Shown here: piece after piece, positions 33,449-42,345 of the stretch | Layout: each line of letters begins with the position of its first letter | How positions within the stretch are numbered: position 1 is the stretch's first letter | Source of the DNA: Hahellaceae bacterium | GTDB taxonomy: Bacteria; Pseudomonadota; Gammaproteobacteria; Pseudomonadales; Oleiphilaceae | Direction: 5' to 3' | Assembly (NCBI GenBank): GCA_024234505.1 | Contig: JACKOD010000004.1 | Location: 124,001 to 188,000, forward strand | DNA: 64,000 bases | The notes under the pieces: model-generated | Databases searched by the model: none | Told to the model about the DNA's origin: nothing | What the model saw: only the letters and a program-made list of their open reading frames with translations | Program-made: the position numbers and the translations under genes

Positions 33449-35020
33449 TTAGGCCGGAGCTTGCGAGTTTTCGCCTAACTGGCTTTCAACGCGATCTTCT
33501 TCCAGTGCCTCGGGCATTTCAACTTTACTGCGATCTTCCATGCCGTAATGGTTTAATCCAGCGACATGAATTTCTTTAAAGTAACGATCCCAGTCGATGT
33601 GCGCTGCATCGACCGGAAAAAGTTGCTGGTCTCGTTCTCCCATTTTTGCGGCCAGCGCCATGAGTTTATCGCTATTAAATACATAGTAGGGACTGGTGTA
33701 ATTGGCATAAATATTGGCCAGTTTCAGCGTGCTTTCGACCATTTTCAGTGCTTTGGATTTGTTGGTTGCGGAGCGGAGCCGGAGTCTGTCCCACAGCGTT
33801 GTGAGTTGCTTCATCACCTTTATGGCACCGATGAAAACGCCTTTATTGACGAGGACAAACTTACGCTGAGGTTCCTTGCGCGCAAGCTTCGGGTATTTCC
33901 GCCAGTTGATACGCACTTCTTCGCATACGGTGGTGACATAGCGCTCGACGCCCAGAGGGTTTTGCGAGCCGCTGCAACATTGGTAAATTCGTGACGCCAC
34001 GGGTTCATTCAAGGCTTCTGCCATACTTAACAGTACGCTGTTAGCCACAAAATCTACCGGAATAATATCCACCACTCCGGCCTTTCTGGCCGGGAAAAAG
34101 GAAACCTTTTCGCGCGCGTAGGCCAGTAAAATGGCATCCGTTACTTTCACCCCTTCAATCCAGCCGGGCTTGGGGGAGGCATAGCAGCTTTCAACAACCG
34201 ACGGACGCAGTATGGTCAGCGTTTTGCCGATCATTCGTTTGAGTATCAGTTGTTCTCCGAGCCACTTGGTAAAGGTGTAGGTGTCTCCCCAACCAAAGCG
34301 ATTAGCTTCACGCAGCCCCAATTCGGTGAGTGCGTCTGGCTGGGCTGGGCTGGGCGTGCTGGCTTTCACTTGTGCTATTTTCTGTTGCAATTCGCCGAAT
34401 ACTCGGGCGACATCATAGTAGCCATGTTCATCGACAGCGATGTGTTGTCCGGTCGGTTTGGAGATGGCTTCGTGAATGATGCCGTTATTGTAGCCATTCA
34501 CGTAGCAGGTGGAGATTTGTACCACGGGAATATCGCCGGCGTCCTGAGCAAAATCGGCCACGTTATTAAGGCACAGCGTATTGATCCGTAGTGCAGTATC
34601 CAGTGCTTCATGAAAATTCACGCTGGCAGCGGAGTTCACAAAAATGTCGGTGGTTGCCGCCAGTTGTTGATAATCCTGATCTGACAAGCCAAAACAGGGC
34701 TCGGTAATCTCACCCCCGATACATTGTATTTTCTGTTCGCAAAATTGCTCAAGCGCCTCCGAATCGGTTTCTCGCAACCGCTCAAAAATGGTGGAGGTTA
34801 ATATCTCGGCTTTAAAGCGGGCATGCGCTTCCGGGTGTTTTTTGTTGCCGCGAATCAGCAGGTTTATTCCTGCCACGTCGGGAATTTCACGAATGATTTT
34901 TTCTAGTAGTACTTTGCCTAAAAAACCGGTGGTTCCGGTGATGAGTACGCGCTTTCCGCTGAGCGCCTTACGAGTTAAAGATGTTTCGGTGGTTATCATG
35001 GTTTGGGTCTCTGCCGTCAT
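33449..35020 (-). CDS. Fatty acyl-CoA reductase, alcohol-forming SDR type
   Basis: This is 523 residues. An extended SDR Rossmann motif ITGTTGFLGKVLLEKI (28-42) and catalytic Tyr248-x3-Lys252 in DTYTFTKWLGEQL are followed by a Sterile/FAR-C-like C-terminal part. The run IREIPDVAGINLLIRGNKKHP matches the alcohol-forming acyl-CoA reductase I know from Marinobacter. Such enzymes turn acyl-CoA into fatty alcohol for wax esters. The start could also be ATG 34999. A wax synthase gene is not in this window, so the end product is inferred. Confidence 0.88.
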   Translation of the reverse strand: MTAETQTMITTETSLTRKALSGKRVLITGTTGFLGKVLLEKIIREIPDVAGINLLIRGNKKHPEAHARFKAEILTSTIFERLRETDSEALEQFCEQKIQCIGGEITEPCFGLSDQDYQQLAATTDIFVNSAASVNFHEALDTALRINTLCLNNVADFAQDAGDIPVVQISTCYVNGYNNGIIHEAISKPTGQHIAVDEHGYYDVARVFGELQQKIAQVKASTPSPAQPDALTELGLREANRFGWGDTYTFTKWLGEQLILKRMIGKTLTILRPSVVESCYASPKPGWIEGVKVTDAILLAYAREKVSFFPARKAGVVDIIPVDFVANSVLLSMAEALNEPVASRIYQCCSGSQNPLGVERYVTTVCEEVRINWRKYPKLARKEPQRKFVLVNKGVFIGAIKVMKQLTTLWDRLRLRSATNKSKALKMVESTLKLANIYANYTSPYYVFNSDKLMALAAKMGERDQQLFPVDAAHIDWDRYFKEIHVAGLNHYGMEDRSKVEMPEALEEDRVESQLGENSQAPA

Positions 35021-35218
35021 GTAGTGTTGTTTTTGTTTTCAGGTATGTTATGGCGAATTGAACAAAAAATAGACCGACCAAGTCCCATGTCGCGCTTTCT
35101 GGAATGCGTTTGTTATTTGGGCAGTATTGGCAGCGCTGACATGAATACCGATAATATCCTGCCTATTGTTTGTTCGACTATGTGAATATCCGTCGTTTGA
35201 CGAGGAGCCCGGAACGTT

Positions 35219-35686
35219 ATGACACCCGCAATAAATACTGCAAAAAAAGCAGGCATAGTGTTCAACATTCATCAGTATGAGCATGATCCGGCCCATCAGT
35301 CGTTTGGATTGGAGGCCGCCGAGAAACTGAACGTAGCAGAGGGACGTGTATTTAAAACGCTGGTCGTGAGTCTGGATAATAAATCCCTCGCGGTGGGGGT
35401 GGTGCCGGTGTCGTCGATGTTGAACATGAAGCTGATTGCCAAGGCCGCCGGAGCGAAGTCTGCAGAAATGGCCGACAAACGTCTGGTAGAAAAAACCACC
35501 GGGTATGTACTCGGAGGCGTCAGCCCGCTAGGCCAGAAAAAACGTCTGGCGACATTTATTGATGTGTCTGCAGAGCAATACCCTACGCTCTATGTGAGTG
35601 CAGGCCGCCGCGGTCTGGAAATTGAGTTGCGCGCGAAGGATCTGCAGGATTTGACCGGAGCCAAGATCACTGCCCTGTGTTTGTAA
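35219..35686 (+). CDS. ybaK: YbaK-type Cys-tRNA(Pro) deacylase
   Basis: This is 155 residues, the usual YbaK/EbsC length. The conserved blocks YEHDPAHQSFGLEAAEKL, VFKTLVV, GYVLGGVSPLGQKKRL and a Lys-containing KSAEMADKRLVEKTTG are present. YbaK hydrolyses mischarged Cys-tRNA(Pro) and acts in translation quality control. GAGGAG lies upstream. It is not co-oriented with the reductase gene. Confidence 0.93.
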   Translation: MTPAINTAKKAGIVFNIHQYEHDPAHQSFGLEAAEKLNVAEGRVFKTLVVSLDNKSLAVGVVPVSSMLNMKLIAKAAGAKSAEMADKRLVEKTTGYVLGGVSPLGQKKRLATFIDVSAEQYPTLYVSAGRRGLEIELRAKDLQDLTGAKITALCL

Positions 35687-35836
35687 GCTTTGAAATATTC
35701 GGTTTGCGCTCATCTCTAAAGCATCTATTCTAAGAAAGCCTGTTTAAATTGCAGGCAATGACCGGGTAAAGCATCGTTCCCGAAAAAAAAGTATGGAACA
35801 CATTTGATGTAACAATTGTGTTTATTAATACGCTCA

Positions 35837-35890
35837 TGACCCGAATGTTACGTCTTGACCAGAACGTTGCGCCGTGACCGGAACGTTATG
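35837..35890 (+). repeat. Three 19-bp tandem repeats upstream of egtB
   Basis: TGACCnGAAyGTT begins at 35837, 35856 and 35875, so the period is 19 bases. The first two copies are 19 bases and the third about 16. They lie 92-145 bases before egtB and are candidate regulator sites. The 295-base gap 35687-35981 holds no gene. Confidence 0.7.
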
Positions 35891-35981
35891 ATCCGATACG
35901 AACAAATGGTGCCAATCGATCTAAAGGCTATACCAACCAGAAAATGAGGAGTGGAGCCCAAGCCACTCAGGATGAGGAAAA

Positions 35982-37304
35982 ATGAACGATCACAGTCCGT
36001 GGCAGGCAGACCACGACTGCGAATCGGGCTGCAATGAGACAGCGCACTCGTTAGCCTGGCAGTATCGCACTATCCGCCGACGTTTCGAGCAGTATTGTGC
36101 TCCCCTGGCCATTGAAGATTACGGGTTACAGGCCATGCCTGATACCAGTCCGCCCAAGTGGCATCTGGCTCATACCAGCTGGTTTTTTGAGACCTTTATT
36201 CTGAAAGAGTATGTCGCTTCATATCAGCCGTTTCACCCGCAGTTCGAATATCTGTTTAACTCCTATTACAACGGTATTGGAGCTCAATTTCCCCGGCCCC
36301 GAAGAGGTCTTTTGTCGCGTCCGACCGTGGCGGAGATTTACCGCTATCGCCAGGTGGTTGATGAAGCGATGCTGGCGTTGTTGGAGCGAGGCCCAGACCT
36401 CAGTGCAGACATTTGTGCACGGACGGCACTGGGATTGCAGCATGAGATGCAGCATCAGGAATTGTTTTTTACCGACATAAAATACAGTCTGGCCCAAAAT
36501 CCGCTGTTTCCGGCTTACCTGCCTCTGGCAGATCGCTGGTTATCGGATGTTCCCGCGCCAGTGATGCAATGGCGTCGTTTTGATGGCGGGTTGACTGACA
36601 TAGGGGCGGCTGCTGATGGGGCCTTCTGTTTTGATAATGAAACTCCCAGGCATCCCGTATTCATCGCCCCGTTTGAAATGGCAGACCGGCTGATTACCAA
36701 CGCCGAAGTGCTCGCATTTGTGCTCGCGGGAGGGTATCGCGATCCCGCCTTGTGGTTGTCAGATGGCTGGCAAACCGTGCGCGAGCAACAGTGGCAGCAT
36801 CCTCTGTATTGGCACCCTCCGCAGGGAGAGGTTATGGCAGCTGAGGGGTGGCAGGAATTCACCCTGTATGGTTTGCAACCCCTGGATCCTCATCGCCCTG
36901 CTTGCCACCTCAGTGCCTACGAAGCGGATGCCATTGCTCGCTGGTTGGGGGGGCGCTTGCCTACCGAGTTCGAGTGGGAGCTGGCCGCGCCCCAATGGCC
37001 GGATTGCCTGACTCGTCATGATACAGGCCATTATCACCCAAACATTGCCGATCTTGCTTCGCTTTTTGGTGCGGTCTGGCAGTGGACCAGCAGTGCTTAT
37101 AGTCCTTATCCGGGTTATCAGCCGGCGGCTGGTGCCATCGGTGAATACAACGGTAAATTTATGTGCAATCAGTGGGTGTTACGAGGTGGATCCTGTGTCA
37201 CCGATCCGCGCCAGACCCGTACAAGTTATCGTAATTTTTTCTATCCCGCCGACCGCTGGCAATTCAGCGGCTTACGTCTCGCCCGCACTTTGCAGCCCCG
37301 ATAA
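35982..37304 (+). CDS. egtB: Ergothioneine synthase EgtB
   Basis: This is 440 residues. The N-terminal DinB-like half has the iron ligand candidates His61/His64 in KWHLAHTSWFF and His154, His158 with Glu160 in LQHEMQHQE. The C-terminal sulfatase-modifying-factor-like half ends in WVLRGGSCVTDPRQTRTSYRNFF, typical of EgtB. EgtB joins hercynine with a thiol donor and oxygen to make the sulfoxide precursor of ergothioneine. It is 20 bases upstream of egtD, in one transcript. No egtC or egtE-like gene is in the window. Confidence 0.95.
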   Translation: MNDHSPWQADHDCESGCNETAHSLAWQYRTIRRRFEQYCAPLAIEDYGLQAMPDTSPPKWHLAHTSWFFETFILKEYVASYQPFHPQFEYLFNSYYNGIGAQFPRPRRGLLSRPTVAEIYRYRQVVDEAMLALLERGPDLSADICARTALGLQHEMQHQELFFTDIKYSLAQNPLFPAYLPLADRWLSDVPAPVMQWRRFDGGLTDIGAAADGAFCFDNETPRHPVFIAPFEMADRLITNAEVLAFVLAGGYRDPALWLSDGWQTVREQQWQHPLYWHPPQGEVMAAEGWQEFTLYGLQPLDPHRPACHLSAYEADAIARWLGGRLPTEFEWELAAPQWPDCLTRHDTGHYHPNIADLASLFGAVWQWTSSAYSPYPGYQPAAGAIGEYNGKFMCNQWVLRGGSCVTDPRQTRTSYRNFFYPADRWQFSGLRLARTLQPR

Positions 37305-37324
37305 CCGTAATAGAGGATCCAAGG

Positions 37325-38302
37325 ATGACAACTTACGCAGCACAAACCTCAAGTCGCATTGAATTTATCGATTTGCAACCCCAGACACAAAACATCATTA
37401 CTGAAGTGCTGGAAGGACTGCGCCATTCACAGAAGCGGATCAGTCCAAAGTTCTTTTATGACGAGCGTGGCTCGCAATTGTTCGAAGCCATTACTCGCCA
37501 GCCAGAATATTATCCTACCCGTACAGAAACGCAGATTCTGAGCGAAAACGCCGAGGCGATCGCGGCGCGTATTGGTGCTGGATTTACGCTGATTGAGCCG
37601 GGGTGTGGCAGCTGCGAGAAGGTACGCCTGTTGCTGGATGCCTTGCAGCCCGAGACGTATGTTGCTATGGATATTTCGTCGCGATTCCTGATCAATGCCA
37701 CCCAACGGCTGGCGGAGCAGTTTCCGTGGTTGGGGGTGACGGCGGTCTGCGGTGATTTCTCCCAGCTGGGCGTTTTAGATGCAAAAATGAATGGCGGACG
37801 TCGGGTGGCTTTCTATCCCGGATCAACGCTGGGCAATTTTGATCCGAGTGCGGCGCTGGCGTTTTTAAAACAGTTACGTGCGTTAGTCGGGGAGCATGGG
37901 GGCTTACTTATCGGTGTCGATCAGGATAAGGATGCGCAGATACTTCATGCAGCCTACAACGATGCTCATGGCATCACAGCGGATTTCAACCAGAATGTAT
38001 TGCATCATCTGAATCGCCTGCTCCCGGCCGATTTTGAGGTTGAGAACTTTTCTCATGAGGCTTTTTACAATGCCGATCAGCAACGTATCGAAATGCACTT
38101 ACGCAGCCTTTGCAGCCAGACAGTGAGTTGTGCCGATACCGAAATCCGCTTTGACGAAGGTGAAACCATTCACACGGAGAACTCTTATAAATATACACCG
38201 GCGAGTTTTACCGGATTGGCCCGGGCAGCAGGGTTTCGGGTACAGCAAGAATGGTGTGATGCTGAGCAACTGTTTGCCGTTTACTATTGCGAAGCCGCCT
38301 GA
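37325..38302 (+). CDS. egtD: Histidine N-alpha-methyltransferase EgtD
   Basis: This is 325 residues. The hallmark PKFFYDERGSQLFEAITRQPEYYPTRTE and the SAM-binding LIEPGCGSCEKVRLLLDAL are clear, as are the AMD and GDF blocks. EgtD trimethylates histidine to hercynine, the substrate of EgtB. It follows egtB by 20 bases, so the two-step core of ergothioneine synthesis is one operon here. Confidence 0.95.
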   Translation: MTTYAAQTSSRIEFIDLQPQTQNIITEVLEGLRHSQKRISPKFFYDERGSQLFEAITRQPEYYPTRTETQILSENAEAIAARIGAGFTLIEPGCGSCEKVRLLLDALQPETYVAMDISSRFLINATQRLAEQFPWLGVTAVCGDFSQLGVLDAKMNGGRRVAFYPGSTLGNFDPSAALAFLKQLRALVGEHGGLLIGVDQDKDAQILHAAYNDAHGITADFNQNVLHHLNRLLPADFEVENFSHEAFYNADQQRIEMHLRSLCSQTVSCADTEIRFDEGETIHTENSYKYTPASFTGLARAAGFRVQQEWCDAEQLFAVYYCEAA

Positions 38303-38360
38303 TAACGTATTTTTGATAGTGGCATCAGGATGATTGATGGTAGTAAAAAAATTACATCAC

Positions 38361-38392
38361 GAACAGTACATAGCAGGAACAGTTCATAGCAA
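38361..38392 (+). repeat. 16-bp tandem duplication upstream of a GNAT gene
   Basis: GAACAGTACATAGCAG and GAACAGTTCATAGCAA are adjacent, with two differences. They directly precede the AAGGAG ribosome-binding site of the gene at 38402. Function unknown. Confidence 0.5.
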
Positions 38393-38401
38393 GGAGAGAA
38401 T

Positions 38402-38863
38402 ATGAGTATTCGTTACGCGCAGGTAGAAGATGCGTTAGAGATTAAACAACTGGTCACCGGGCTTTCACATTTTTACCTGGAAAACCCGACGCAAGCCTTG
38501 CCAGCGTGGTTTGCAGAAACGTTGGAGAAGGCGGCATTCGAGCAACGATTGTCCAGCGCACAGTTTGTGAATTTGGTTTATGTTAATCACACGGGTATTG
38601 TCGGCTATCTGTCCATTAAAGGCGGAGATCATCTTTACCATTTGTTTGTGGCTGCATCCGAGCAAGGAAAAGGGATTGCCAGCGCTTTATGGCGTGAAGC
38701 CCGGACGCTGATCGGATTTGAACGTTGTACATTGAGGTCGTCGCTTTACGCCATTCCTGTCTATGAACGGTTTGGGTTCAAGATGGCAGGAGCCGCAGCG
38801 AATAAAGACGGTATCGGTTTTCAGCCGATGGAATGGCGACGAGAGTTGGTCGCGATGCCTTGA
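38402..38863 (+). CDS. GNAT-family N-acetyltransferase
   Basis: This is 153 residues with the GNAT core: the LYHLFVAASEQGKGIASALWREA segment carries motif A (Q-x-x-G-x-G/A). A short substrate segment precedes it. AAGGAG lies upstream. The acceptor is unknown. It is 100 bases after egtD on the same strand but has its own ribosome-binding site; whether it shares the egt transcript is uncertain. Confidence 0.88.
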   Translation: MSIRYAQVEDALEIKQLVTGLSHFYLENPTQALPAWFAETLEKAAFEQRLSSAQFVNLVYVNHTGIVGYLSIKGGDHLYHLFVAASEQGKGIASALWREARTLIGFERCTLRSSLYAIPVYERFGFKMAGAAANKDGIGFQPMEWRRELVAMP

Positions 38864-38875
38864 TACCGGCCCGGG

Positions 38876-39199
38876 TTAATGCAGCTCCATGCGATGGACA
38901 CCGGTTTCAATGCGTAGTATGCGTTTGCCCAGCGTAATGGCTTTCCCCGTGTAGCGTTCGTCTCCGGTGGACGTGAACTCAAATTCGTAGCGCCGCCAGA
39001 GACGAAGTTTTCCCTTTTCATCCCGCTTGAACCAGATGGCTCGCAAGACCAGCCCTTCATCAAGAAGCTGCAGCGTGGTGGCTTCACAATATTTTTTACA
39101 GGCCTGAAGCACGTAATCCTTCATTTCGCGGGATTTCAGCCAGTGGAAGATGCCCAGGCCAAGCAGGGCAAGCCAGAAAAGATCGGACAGCGTAATCAT
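38876..39199 (-). CDS. DUF3301 membrane-anchored protein
   Basis: From ATG 39199 this is 107 residues. An N-terminal membrane helix (LSDLFWLALLGLGIFHWL) is followed by a basic cytoplasmic part with the family pattern ACKKYCEATTLQLLDEGLVL and RRYEFEFTSTGDERYTG. The role of DUF3301 is unknown. The frame runs on upstream to 40003 but that extension is opposite the binding-protein gene and lacks sense as a protein. Confidence 0.82.
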   Translation of the reverse strand: MITLSDLFWLALLGLGIFHWLKSREMKDYVLQACKKYCEATTLQLLDEGLVLRAIWFKRDEKGKLRLWRRYEFEFTSTGDERYTGKAITLGKRILRIETGVHRMELH

Positions 39200-39550
39200 G
39201 GAATTCCCGGGTTCGGACCCGCCCCAGACAAACCGGGCAACCCTCAGGGGTGTTCGGCGTACGGGCCAGTCAGTTTGAATAGTTTCTTTTATGCCACAAG
39301 CCAGCGGAGATCTCAATCGATTGCGAGGTGTCCGGGTAGGGCATGACTTGCCGCGGGTGATGATTTTCGTTAACTTGATTTGTTTGTCAGAACGATTTCC
39401 TCTGGCAAGAATGTAATATTTGGGTAAGCAAATGTTGCAAAAATTAGCTAGCATTAGGGCAATACATGGGTGTTTTTTTGGCAGTCGATTGGCAGAGGAG
39501 CAGAAGGCACTGCCACTGAAGGCTGGCTTAGGTTGTAAAAGGGATAACAT
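39200..39550. other. 351-base divergent intergenic region
   Basis: It lies between the DUF3301 gene and the binding-protein gene at 39551 and should hold both promoters. I see no gene, array or clear hairpin. Confidence 0.6.
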
Positions 39551-40300
39551 ATGAACGTAGGAAGAGGACGATTTACCCGGGCGGTCTGTCTGGTCTGGGT
39601 CAGTCTGGTGGCCGCGACGGTACAGGCAACCGAGACGTTGATGTTTGGTTATAGCTATCATGGGCCGCCGTTTCATATCGGCTCGGATCAGGTGCTTGAA
39701 GCAGGCATCGTCAAAGATGTTTCTCTTGCCATTGCTGATGCACTTTCGGCCAAAGCCGATTTTGTCAATGTGCCGGTCAAACGGGTCGATCAGATTATGG
39801 ATTCGGGTAAGGTGGATGTGCTTTGCATGTATCACCCCCATTGGGTGAAACGCCCGGACACTTATGTTTGGGGGCCAGCCATTTTTCATTATCGGGAAAT
39901 GTATGTAGCGACAAAAGACAACGAGCTGGAAGCCTTTGATCAGCTCAAAGGAAAAGTTATCGGAACCAATCTCGGTTATGAATACGGTGCTCGCACCATG
40001 CAAATGTTTAATTCGGGTCAGGCGAATCGACTGGAAATGGTAGAAACCTCGCGGCTTTACGAGCTACTGGGCCTTCGTCGAATTAATGCACTGATTGATT
40101 CCGAGGTTTCTTTCTATTATTTACGCAAATTAGGTCTGATTGATCGTCAACTCATGTTGTCTGAACTTGAGGACGCCGCCTATGACTTATCTTGTGCCAT
40201 TAATCGCAAAGCAAGGTTACCGGCCGCAAAAATAGTGCAGGCGATGTCGGATCTGAAAGCACAGGGAGTATTCGAAAATATTTACTCTCGTTATCGTTAA
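39551..40300 (+). CDS. Periplasmic solute-binding protein (SBP_bac_3 type)
   Basis: This is 249 residues with a signal peptide (VCLVWVSLVAATVQATE) and the class-3 bacterial binding-protein fold (MFGYSYHGPPFHIG, LVKDVSLAIADALSAKADFVNVP, GKVIGTNLGYEYG). No transporter permease genes are nearby, so it may feed a sensor or an unlinked transporter. A protein of similar kind is at 62305. AAGGGA precedes the ATG. Confidence 0.82.
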   Translation: MNVGRGRFTRAVCLVWVSLVAATVQATETLMFGYSYHGPPFHIGSDQVLEAGIVKDVSLAIADALSAKADFVNVPVKRVDQIMDSGKVDVLCMYHPHWVKRPDTYVWGPAIFHYREMYVATKDNELEAFDQLKGKVIGTNLGYEYGARTMQMFNSGQANRLEMVETSRLYELLGLRRINALIDSEVSFYYLRKLGLIDRQLMLSELEDAAYDLSCAINRKARLPAAKIVQAMSDLKAQGVFENIYSRYR

Positions 40301-40386
40301 CAGGCAGGCGTTAACAGGCCGGTTTGCCGTGAGACGCCCGGGAATGAGCCCACATGAGTGACGCCACCGGATCAACGGAGTCTGCG

Positions 40387-42345
40387 ATGAGCGGCCTCTC
40401 GGACGCCCTCCTGATTCTGCCCAATGACGCCGACCCGTCCAGGCCGGGGATGGCAGAGCTGGAGCTAGTTCGGGCGTATGCCCTGACGCAGGAAGTCGCG
40501 CTGAAAGAGGTGACTTTTTCGCAGTTTTGTCGCGAGCCAGGAGCGCATCTGACCGATACTCGTCATGTGGTGAGCTGGGCGTTTGATGAACAGCTACCGG
40601 TGCTGGCTGACCTTGCACAGCGCGAGAACTTCAGTCTGGGGTTCCTGCCCGCCGCTGGCAATACCCTGGTGCATCACTGGTTTGATATTCCCCGTAAACT
40701 GCCGGACGCCTCGATTCTGGCTTTCCGATCTGAGCCTTTGGCGCTGGATCTTTTACGCTGCAATGATGAAATAGCGCTGGGAATGGTCAGTGTAGGTGAA
40801 ACTCCGTTTATCATGCGGGCCAAAAGCCATGAAGGATGGCTCGCGGCCTTCGCGGGCTGGTTGTTCGTATTTTGGCACAGTCTGTTGCGACTGTTCTCCA
40901 TTCAGCCTTTTCCGGTCACGTTGCGATATGGTGACGACAAAACGCTTAAAACCGCGCTGGTGGGAATCATCGCTCCTGAAAACGAAGTGAAAGGCGTTGC
41001 TGCAAAATTGCTTGGAACGCGCTTGTCTGCACAAGATGGGTTGATCTCCTGCATCCTGTTGGCACCCAAGTCCGTGCGTGAATATCTGCATTTCCTGGTG
41101 GCCGGATGGTTCTCGGCCCATTGGTCGCTCAATGGGCTTCCCAAAGCGGTGAGTTTTATTCGCAGTACGCAGGTCTGCTTTGAGGCGAACACGCCGCTCT
41201 CTTATGTGGTTGATGGCAAGCGGCGAGAAGCGACCAGCATTCAGCTTACGCTGGTGCCGGCTTCACTTCGGCTCAATGTACCCGAGTCCTATCGATTATT
41301 GCTGCAAGGCGCGCAGCCTGCCAGAGAGTCGCTTCATCTGGAACACCTGCCGCAAAAAGATCAGCGGATTCAACTCATTGCCCAGCGATTGCCTTATTTT
41401 ACCCGGGCACTGGAAGATGAGTTTCGCGAACTGTTTCTGCAACTACGCGAGAACGCACGTATCACCGGCAATTTTCTCATGCTGATGGTTTTAAGCTCGG
41501 TGATTGCGACGTTAGGGCTATTACAATCCAGTCCGGCCGTGATTATTGGTGCGATGGTGCTTGCGCCCCTGATGGCCCCGATCATTTCGTTTGCGATGGG
41601 GCTGTTGCGAGCCGAGTCGGGCTTGGTTAAACGTTCGCTGGGAACAATTGCCATCGGGATGCTGACGGCCATTACCACCGCGTCTGTGCTGGTGCAATGG
41701 GTGCCTGTTGTGAAGGTGACGGCTGAGATCGCCGCTCGCTTACAACCAAATGTACTGGATCTGGCCATTGCGCTGGCGTCCGGTGTGGCAGGTGCGTTTG
41801 CCTATGTTCGCGAAAATATCGCACGCAGTGTTTCCGGTGTAGCGATTGCCGTTGCGCTGGTGCCGCCGCTTTGTGTTGTTGGCATCGGCGTGGGATGGCT
41901 CGACTTTGCGATTGTTCGGGGTGCTTTGCTGTTATTTCTCACCAACCTGGTGGGTATCTCTCTGGCGGCAGGGCTCACCTTTTTGCTGTTGGGCTTCGCA
42001 CCGCTCACCAAGGCTAGTCGTGGTTTACTGGTATCGCTGGTGATGTTGGTGGCGGTTTCAGTTCCCTTGTTTCATGCGTTTCAGACCATGGTGGATCTGC
42101 GTCGGGCAGAACAGCTGGGTCGGGGAGAACAGTTCCGGGTGAATGGCCAGGAGGTGACGCTGGATGTGATGGATGTACGTCTCGACAGTGATGACGACAT
42201 CTATCTGGTGATTCGTGCGGCCATCGGCTCGGAACGGAGTCTCACGATGAATGACCTGAATTTGCTTCAAACGACACTTGAACAAAGGCTAAACCGGCGG
42301 GTATCGCTGGAGTTGATGCCACTCACCAAGGTTCCGCACAGATGA
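40387..42345 (+). CDS. Lipid-kinase-like/DUF389 fusion membrane protein
   Basis: From ATG 40387, which has GGAG six bases upstream, this is 652 residues; an ATG at 40354 is possible. The first about 320 residues resemble the C-terminal domain of YegS/DgkB-type lipid kinases (TPLSYVVDGKRREATSIQLT with LVPASLRLNVP). The catalytic N-lobe of such kinases is not evident. The rest is DUF389 (TIGR00341), with six or seven membrane helices (SPAVIIGAMVLAPLMAPIIS, VAIAVALVPPLCVVGIG). A role is unknown. It overlaps the next gene by four bases. Confidence 0.8.
   Translation: MSGLSDALLILPNDADPSRPGMAELELVRAYALTQEVALKEVTFSQFCREPGAHLTDTRHVVSWAFDEQLPVLADLAQRENFSLGFLPAAGNTLVHHWFDIPRKLPDASILAFRSEPLALDLLRCNDEIALGMVSVGETPFIMRAKSHEGWLAAFAGWLFVFWHSLLRLFSIQPFPVTLRYGDDKTLKTALVGIIAPENEVKGVAAKLLGTRLSAQDGLISCILLAPKSVREYLHFLVAGWFSAHWSLNGLPKAVSFIRSTQVCFEANTPLSYVVDGKRREATSIQLTLVPASLRLNVPESYRLLLQGAQPARESLHLEHLPQKDQRIQLIAQRLPYFTRALEDEFRELFLQLRENARITGNFLMLMVLSSVIATLGLLQSSPAVIIGAMVLAPLMAPIISFAMGLLRAESGLVKRSLGTIAIGMLTAITTASVLVQWVPVVKVTAEIAARLQPNVLDLAIALASGVAGAFAYVRENIARSVSGVAIAVALVPPLCVVGIGVGWLDFAIVRGALLLFLTNLVGISLAAGLTFLLLGFAPLTKASRGLLVSLVMLVAVSVPLFHAFQTMVDLRRAEQLGRGEQFRVNGQEVTLDVMDVRLDSDDDIYLVIRAAIGSERSLTMNDLNLLQTTLEQRLNRRVSLELMPLTKVPHR

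Noticed and set aside
39200..40003. Long minus-strand extension of the DUF3301 frame
   Set aside because: It lies opposite the clear binding-protein gene at 39551 and shows no domain. The ATG at 39199 before a membrane helix gives the normal DUF3301 size.
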